Source: Diogma glabrata (taxonomy: Eukaryota; Arthropoda; Insecta; Diptera; Cylindrotomidae). Taken from it: a stretch of DNA of 64,000 bases. The DNA is taken from contig OY856186.1 in NCBI GenBank assembly GCA_963693315.1, positions 375,926,331 through 375,990,330 of the forward strand. Reading direction: 5' to 3'. The notes beneath the pieces were generated by a model. It made no database searches. It was given only the letters and a program-made list of their open reading frames with translations, and had not been told where the DNA came from. The translations under genes were made by a program, and so were the position numbers. Positions 57,349-64,000 of this stretch are shown piece after piece (the stretch's first letter is position 1; each line of letters starts with the position of its first letter).

Positions 57349-59164
57349 CCCATAGTACAAACAGTTATACCTCTAGAAGCTTCGAGACTCTTTATAATCA
57401 ACATTACAATCAATTTTTTAAGTGACTGTGTTTTAATAATTAATTGGAATACCAAAGTGACTTTATACAACTGATGAACCATAAATCGTTCGTATGACAT
57501 TCATTTCCGTTATAGTTACAATCAGTTTAATATATATAAGCACAAGACATTTTCGTGTTTGTAAAGAGCTTTGTGAGCTTCAAAACTAGATATGTGTTTT
57601 TGTCGATTTTAACACGGCAGCTATTAGAGCTGAAAACTTGATAATTGCTTACATGTTTTTTGACGATGTTTAAAAAAATCGAGCTATTGCGGTTGGTCCA
57701 TAAATTTAGTAATAATGGCTGTGGTAGGTATTTCCGATAATTTAAATAAGCCCAATACTGAACTCCAAGAACTAAATCAGATACATTTAACGTTTTAGTT
57801 TGTGTGTTTTTGCCACAACGCAATCCAAAAGCAAATTCAATCGGTTTTATATGAAACAATTAACAGTAACAATTCCCGAGGAACCAAAACATTTTGGTAA
57901 AAAGATGCAATTCGGCATTTATTATCCAACTAACATTAAACAAATAAACCTTAACCACAATCGAGCCGTTTAAACTAACCATGAAAAATCTTGCGTTACA
58001 TTTACTTACCAATATTCTGGTGATTAATATCACTCACTGAGTGGGGAGTGAATTGTACTTCCCAATGTAAGGTTACATAAGTGAAATATAATTTTCGATC
58101 GAAACGACAATTTTTAAAAAAATCTTGTAAAATTATAACGTAACGAAACGTAAGTTCTTTTATTCGAATATAAATCATATATTTTAACAAACATAAATTA
58201 TTTTTATACAATAAATAAATTAATACTTTTGAATTTTTTTACTTTTATTTTATAATATATTTACTAACAAAATGGCAGTTCAGATTAGAAAATATATTTT
58301 AATATATTTTTCATTTTAATTTTAATTTAAGTTATTCATATATTTAATAATATATTTATTATTATAGTTTTTCTGTTTTATTTTTTTAATTTTTTTTTTA
58401 TTTTTTAAATTGTATCATAGAAAACATTTTGTGTATTTACAATATGTATAAATTTTAGGTTTTAGATTTAATTAAATTAAATTGAGTTATGGTTTTTTTT
58501 GTTAATAAAAATTACTTTTTGAATTTGGGACTTTAACGAATTATTGTTGGTTTAAGGGTTTGGTTGCAATAAAAACGATTTTTTGAAGTTTTAATAGTAA
58601 TTTTTAACGTTAACAGTAGCGGAATTATTTAAATAACTCACGAATTGAATTCATACGTGACCGATTAACTTAAGACATGGAAAAATTTATTTATCTTGAT
58701 ATGATGATGATACGTTGCTAACCTATCCATAGAATGATTTAGTAGATACTAGCTACACAGATTGATTGAAACTGGGTATATTACATTTGTAATTGTCTCA
58801 AATTTTCTTCATATCATCTTCTAGCTTGTCACTTCCGGTGAAACAATTCAATTGCTGTATGATGAATTTGGTGGTGTACTCTATAGTTTGATGATCAGAA
58901 TTTGTCTCCTAAATCATGTCATTTATCACCACTTGATTTTGTATGAGGGATATTTAAGTGAAAGGTCTATACCAACCGTGGAAGCCTGCAACCATATGCG
59001 AATGGTGGAGATTCAACGCTGCATCAATGACTTCAGCCACATTTATGCAAAATGGTAATGAAAAATTACGAGAAAAGAGTGAGTGAGTGAAATTTCGACA
59101 AGTGGCCTTGTTCAACCTTGCTAAGTTCTTTAAAAAGAGAATTTGAGATGCGTATAAAACTAGT
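57349..59164. other. No gene seen
   Basis: Very AT-rich, especially 58210-58520. Short frames only. Confidence 0.45.
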
Positions 59165-59410
59165 CTATTGTAAAAAAAGCTGTTTTCGTTTAACAGCGCT
59201 GCGATGTGAACTTTATAAGAACATCCATTTTTATACCGAGTCAAGTAAGGTATCAAATGTAAGAACTCTACTTTAGTATTCTTTAAAAAGTATTTTAGAA
59301 TTTTAAAACCACCCATTTTTGAGGTAAAAATTGGAATAATTTGTGTTTTTTATATGTTTTCTATACCCGCTGAGCTCCGAATCTTCTCGATCAAAAAAAC
59401 TTAAAAAGTG
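59165..59410 (+). repeat. Fragment of the 53.2-kb repeat family
   Basis: CGATGTGAACTTTA, GAGTCAAGTAAGGTATCAAA, TTTAGTATTCTTTAAAAAGT and GAGCTCCGAATC align in order with 53414-53600. Confidence 0.65.
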
Positions 59411-60689
59411 TTAATTTTATTAAGACGATTGGAGGCCTTGCAATACTAATCAACTTTGAGTGCTCTTTCCTGGCAAGTGTGCTAATTATTAATGTATGGT
59501 TTAATGCAACCTGTGCCGATGATCGACTTGCTTTGTAGCCCATTCAAAAAACTCCGGTAAGTAACTACCTTATTTACGTATCGTAGATCTCTGTGTAGAT
59601 GTAGTTTTGTTTTTCTCTACCATTTGTGAGAATCAAATCAACCAACAAAACAAAAACAACAAAGATGTAGCAAGTCGGTCTCTCCAAGGGTTCGAATAAG
59701 CCAATGACGGATTATCCGACGGTCAAGTCTTTTTCTACTCACATTGCAAGTGTCAACACCCAGGACACTGCAAAATGGGACACATGTACTATAATGTGGC
59801 GGATCCTTTAAAATCTTTCAAGCCTTTTTTACAACGTCAGAGGGAAACCATGGAAAGCTTTAAAACGATTTGAGATTTATTCCGGCTTCCGATAAAACGT
59901 TTCGGGATCTAGCTACCTTCGATTGGGCTAAAAGTTCCACTGATCCCACTGTAGCATCTTTTCCCAAAAGTTGAGATCACAGAGGAATTCTCCAAAGGCC
60001 CCTTAAAGACCAAAGGTAATGGCAATCAGGTTTTTAGTAATATGATGCAAGATCAGCTATTGGTAACTGTTATAGATTAAGTGCAGGCTTATGGCAGCGT
60101 CACGCCTGCTAACTGATCTGCAAAGATGGTGATTGCCATCGAAATCATGTCAAATTGACAACATGTGGCGATTTTCAATCTTTGACGCTTTACTAAAAGG
60201 TGATCAGTCTTCTAGGTGAGGTTTGGGCAGGTGCCAAAGTAGAAGTGGTCAATGTACAGGACATTCCAAGTTAACTGAAAGCTCATGCCTGGATCCCTGC
60301 AATAGACTGAAAATGCAGGTAAGATACAGCAAGCCAGAACTTCCTACACACAACTAGAGGATAGCTAGGTAAAACTACTAAGAAAGATGCCAGAACAGCT
60401 AGCATTCTTATTAATGATAAGAAAATCGTTGCTCAGGACGGAATGATAAACTTTACTTTTGGAGCACTTTGAAAGTATCTAAGGATGGGATTGAGGATAA
60501 GACAGAATCTCGGCTGAAGAAGGACGCGTAACTTATACTCTGCAGTTATAAGCTGGCACTGATAGTGACGCTTGCTCCACGGATACGAAGCTACATTACT
60601 CTGTTGGGATCTGCAAACTCCCTGACAAGTACTATCTTGACTCAAGTGAAGAGTCGGATGTTACGCTTGTGGAGATGGAGGTTTATGTT

Positions 60690-61130
60690 AAAGTTTCTTC
60701 AAGTTAACCGCTACCATTGTAAAAAGCGACAGCTGCTCTTTTGCTCAAATTTTCAAGAGAAGAGTTATTTGTTGTCTTGATCCAAGAGCCTTTGGTTTTC
60801 CACTCACTCACAAACTGCTTGTCAAAAATGCAGATAAAGTTGGCTCCTGTGTTCTGGTTGCACGCAAACTTAACAGTTTTCAATTTACAAACCATAGTAC
60901 TGCAGATACAGTAGCTAGATTTTCTGGATTAACACAGCTTTTCAAAAGTCTGCTCGCAGCTGCTCAAAGGCGAAAAATAGGAGTTATCGTTGGCGCAGCA
61001 GTGACACTAATGTTGGAGGTAAGTTGCCTCTCGATTTAATCTTTGGTACAAAATTGTTTATATGTAATGTAGCCTGTGGGTAATAAACCCGCACATGAAG
61101 TATTGAATGTAGCTTTTCCTTCTGACTGAT
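60690..61130 (+). pseudogene. APE-type endonuclease of the LINE
   Basis: Frame-shifted pieces: KATAALLLKFSRE, LFVVLIQEPLVF (the QEP catalytic Glu block), HKLLVKNADKVGSCVLVAR, NHSTADTVAR, SLLAAAQRRKIGVIVG and, after shifts, a VGNKPAHEVLNVAF block that corresponds to the GNKPTF...LDVTF region. In the family this domain nicks target DNA. The GCDANAHH-like catalytic segment after IGVIVG is scrambled here. At least three frame changes and several stops. Confidence 0.78.
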
Positions 61131-61299
61131 TGATTACTTAACATGGAGAGTATCTGAAGAATGCTGCTTCTCTAATCATCGTTATTTGCAGTTTGAATTT
61201 GGGTCTTCCAAAAATCCTAGCTTAAGAAACAGAAACAACGAACCGGGTTACCTTTAGAGGAGTTTTGGGTGACTAACTCTCTGTTGCAATACCCAAATG

Positions 61300-62470
61300 G
61301 CTGAATCGACTAGCGACTTGGAAAAATTGGTAGACACACTGCTTGATTCTTTCAGTAAAGCCGCTCTTGAGGCATGGGTTCTCAGCAGACCGATGGGTAA
61401 GTTATATCCGTCATGGTGAACGAAAAAACTTCAAGCTACCGTAAGAAGATTTTCAAAAATGAAAAGAAAACTAGGGTTGTACTGGACTGGGTATCGTATA
61501 GGGGAGTCATTAAAACTTTTAAACATTTTTTAAATATTAGCTCAGAACGTAAAATGATTCCTGGTGGTGCTACTGTAATGAAATACATACAAGGGTCCTC
61601 CAAGCATCAAGACTTTTATCGGCTAATCAAAGTATTATCAGCTAGTCACATAGTTCCGAGTTATCTTTAATGACTAGATGTTCTGTGCCCCACTTTCTGC
61701 GAATTCCTTAGAACTCTTTCTAGAAACCCATTTTACAGCAGTTCTGAAATACCTGCAATCATAACGCATGGTGGTAGGGCTGGTCAGCAGTTTGGCGAAC
61801 AAATCATTACCGTAGGCTTCTTGTGGGCTGTCAAAATCTTGTGGCTGTCAAAAGCATAAGGTCCTTTAAGTTTGAAGGATCGTATGGTATCATCTCTGTA
61901 GATATGTAAAAACCTATTAACTTAACCATGGCTACTAGTGATTTTTGGGAGCAGCCTTGTACTATGTTAAATTCCTAAGAAATGGACCAAGGCAAATGCA
62001 ATCTTTATATCTAAAGTGGGCAAGCGATCTTATTGCAATTCTAAATACCTGATCCATTAGTCTTTTTTCTTATCTCTTGAAAACATTGACAAGATTAAAA
62101 GAAAACATTTTGAAAGGTTACCCCTTCTATGGAACTTGGTTTTTAAAGATCTGCTGCTAAACCCGGAAAGATTTGCCTTGCGATTTGTGCCTTTGGTAAA
62201 TATTCTGGTACTCTTAGCAGCCTCTCCGAATGAACTGATAACTGTGAACTTGGGGGAGATTCACAGAAATCTGAATTGGTAAAATACCTGAATTTGACCT
62301 CAAAATCAAAAAAAATTCAGTCTAAGTGCACTGAAAACGCTAATTACTTGAGACTCATTCTGGATAAAAACTCAACTGGAAACCCAACATTTTTGTAAGA
62401 GTAAGGAAGGCAACTATAGCACTTTACTCCTGCAAGAGTGCTATTGGACTACGATGGGGTCTCTATACCC
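61300..62470 (+). pseudogene. Reverse transcriptase remnants of the LINE
   Basis: At 61413-61670 an 85-residue open stretch occupies the place of the RT N-terminal linker. Near 61990-62060 the reading AIFISKVGK and then SFFLSLEN resembles the AIFIPK.GK...PISLTSFLLKTLE block. Near 62100-62260 are pieces of the palm's far side. At 62330-62400 KCTENANYLRLILDKNSTGN parallels the conserved YLGLILD..L.W block of the thumb. The catalytic YADD region is not found and is probably deleted. Dead. Confidence 0.68.
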
Positions 62471-62539
62471 ACGTTATGCACTAGTTATACAGAACTGCTA
62501 TTCCTTCCAGAGAGGAGTGTGAAAGTAGATTAGATAAAC

Positions 62540-63300
62540 ATACAGGGGCTGTCAACTTCTATACGGTTGGGTAAAAAATGGATGGGAAGGTTGGTTGTGG
62601 AGTATTCTTTAAAGAACTAAATTTAAACATTTCTGTTCGCCCTCCTGATCACTGTAGTGTCATTCAGGCTGAACTTACAGTGGTTGAAGTGCAATGTAAT
62701 ACCTGAAAAGGGTATCAGCATTTTTAGGGACAATCAGGCTGCAATAAATGGTTTAGAGTCGAGGAGCTCTGAACTGTCTGGCATCTTTTAACAAGAAGGC
62801 TGAACAGTTCAACATCCAAGTTGTTTGGATGTCAGAGAATTTCAATATAATGGGTAATTTGAAGGTGGACGAATTTGTACGGAAAGATACTTTTTGCTTT
62901 ATGTTAACAAGCATGGCTAGGTTAGGAATTCCGGGTGAGTCGTGCAAACTTCTACTTCAAAAGGTATTTTACACGCGCACAAGAAGGTTAGAAAGCAACA
63001 TTTGAGTCTTTGCCAGATAGATCTGGCCCGCACTGGACCGCTTTAGTTCTGATTAACTGATTTCAATAAAACGCAGAAATATCAGGTTGGGGTAGGGGAA
63101 ACTATCTTATCGGCCAACTTGCGTGCAGACTTGGTGTGTTCTCCCATGGAAATTGTTCAAGCTGCAATGATGAAAAGAAAGGCTCACACCAGACTAAGGT
63201 TTCTGGGTCTACGCACCTTTCATGATCTATCTGATCTGACGAACGTCTTTTTTGAGAAACTTTGGTTGGTGAACAAAAGGTGGGGTTTTTTTCTTTTGTA
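62540..63300 (+). pseudogene. RNase H and C-terminal region of the LINE
   Basis: NFYTVG, a stop, then KMDGKVGCGVFF aligns with the TDGS block of RNase H, with the catalytic Asp changed to Val. DHCSVIQAELTVVEV holds the catalytic Glu, and IFRDNQAAINGLESRSS the second Asp, in another frame. The C-terminus at 63119-63301 (KAHTRLRFLGLRTFHDLSDL) is the usual end of this LINE group. RNase H in LINE ORF2 is characteristic of the I and related clades. Confidence 0.8.
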
Positions 63301-63312
63301 AAATGTGTTGTG

Positions 63313-63520
63313 TAGAAGGAAATATAAAATATGTCACAACAATACAATAAAAACCTTTTAAGAATATGGTCCCACAACAACATGCGTTCTAAAGTGTCGA
63401 TGAACGAAATTCTTTTTTTCTATTTTTTGTATCTTTATTTTAAAGAGTGCACAACTAAAGAATAAATCCTATCACGTATCAAAATATGACTTATGCCAAT
63501 ATTTAATTTTATAGAATAAA
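63313..63520 (+). mobile_element. LINE 3' UTR
   Basis: Directly downstream of the LINE C-terminus. CACAACAATACAATAAAAAC, GGTCCCACAACAACATGCGT and AATAAATCCTATCACGTATC are shared with 30589-30830, with fragments at 46020 and 20895. Confidence 0.75.
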
Positions 63521-63559
63521 GAAACGTTGGGTTGTCTTTTGTCAATAATCCGGGACTGG

Positions 63560-63790
63560 GTTCCTGGGCTTGTTAGAAAATTGTGAAAATATTCACACAG
63601 TTAGACAAATATAGCGAAGTGTGAAATAATTACATTTGTGAAGAGCTGGGTGCGAGGGATAAAAGCTTAAGAAACATGACATATTATTTACAATGGAGCA
63701 GTGCATACTTTTTGAATTATTGTTAAAAAGTTGGAATTTTAAGTAAATGTTGGATATCAAGACATGTAGTTTGAAGTGAACAACTGTTTA
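63560..63790 (+). repeat. Fragment of the 53.2-kb repeat family
   Basis: AAATATTCACACAGTTAGAC, GTGTGAAATAATTACATTTGTG and a GCAGTGCATACTTTTTGAATTA block align in order with 54170-54350. The copy has lost the GTGTCATTTGAAAG block. Confidence 0.5.
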
Positions 63791-64000
63791 CCTTAAACTT
63801 TATGTTCTGATAACATAGGTCGATGGACCAATATAGCCCAAAATTTTAAGCTTTTGTTAAAGTTAGTTAAAATTAGTTCCTAAACGAAGGCTGTAGACCA
63901 CGCATGGCATCAAGCGAACTCTTTTGCTTGTTAAATTGTTGGTTAAAAACACATATTGAAAGTGGAATTAAGATAAATTTTACTAGAAGTGCTGATGTGG
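63791..64000. other. No gene seen
   Basis: Unassigned sequence to the end of the window. Confidence 0.35.

Larger units (their letters stand above)
59600..63312 (+). mobile_element. Decayed I/jockey-like LINE with RNase H
   Basis: One degraded element on the plus strand. The region 59650-60690 is probably ORF1 but is too eroded to prove. ORF2 follows: endonuclease 60690-61130, RT pieces 61300-62470, RNase H 62540-62950 and C-terminus 63110-63300. The RT palm is mostly deleted. The 3' UTR at 63313-63520 recurs elsewhere in the window. Confidence 0.8.

Noticed and set aside
61413..61670. Independent 85-residue gene
   Set aside because: It lies in order within a decayed LINE between endonuclease and RT remnants.

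Overview
This window is AT-rich eukaryotic repeat DNA, most likely from an insect. The evidence is the mix of element families: a Ty3/gypsy retrotransposon of the CsRn1/Kabuki type, an insect-type Crypton with a 55-bp intron, a Penelope-like GIY-YIG endonuclease, several LINE types including an R1-like one, tRNA-derived SINEs, and repeats of the GGGTTCCGT...ACGGAACCCT kind. I see no convincing host gene, no rRNA or functional tRNA gene, and nothing bacterial. I cannot name the species.

Layout, left to right. At 1-3.2 kb there is a 3'-end LINE remnant (minus) and a tRNA-derived SINE (minus) into which a second tRNA-derived SINE has inserted with an 11-bp target duplication. From 3.2 to 9.4 kb there is gene-free AT-rich DNA with one degenerate tandem repeat. 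At 9.4-12.9 kb are a LINE 3' fragment, a 2.0-kb foldback element (two opposed arrays of a ~165-bp repeat with matching 8-bp flanks) and half of a palindromic MITE. At 14.2-18.8 kb two related heptamer satellites, (GAAGAAT)n and (GAAGTAT)n, flank a decayed LINE. At 22.3-27.7 kb lies a three-deep nest: a dead Crypton tyrosine-recombinase transposon (minus), split by a Penelope-like copy in inverted arms (11-bp target duplication), whose right arm is itself split by a 2.4-kb foldback element (5-bp duplication). At 27.8-30.9 kb are more SINE copies, a complete 513-bp palindromic MITE and a LINE 3'-UTR copy.

At 32.4-39.05 kb an almost intact LTR retrotransposon (minus; 4-bp target duplication TACT) sits inside the reading frame of an older LINE. 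It has both LTRs, a tRNA-Trp-like primer site, gag with a CHCC zinc knuckle, a -1 frameshift heptamer, and pol with protease, RT, RNase H and integrase. Pol is interrupted by one in-frame stop. At 39.8-41.1 kb is an R1-like LINE remnant. The stretch 41.5-44.4 kb carries long direct repeats of unknown origin. At 48.7-49.7 kb are ATCGAT-rich arrays, the first enclosed by inverted arms. At 53.2-54.7 kb is a non-coding element with internal ~270-bp tandem repeats. At 59.6-63.5 kb is a decayed I/jockey-like LINE with recognisable endonuclease, RT and RNase H pieces and the 3' UTR whose copies recur elsewhere in the window.

The genes form no pathway. Their relationship is historical: insertions within insertions, whose order can be read from target-site duplications and restored reading frames. 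All boundaries and family calls come from reading the sequence by eye; no alignment or database search was run.
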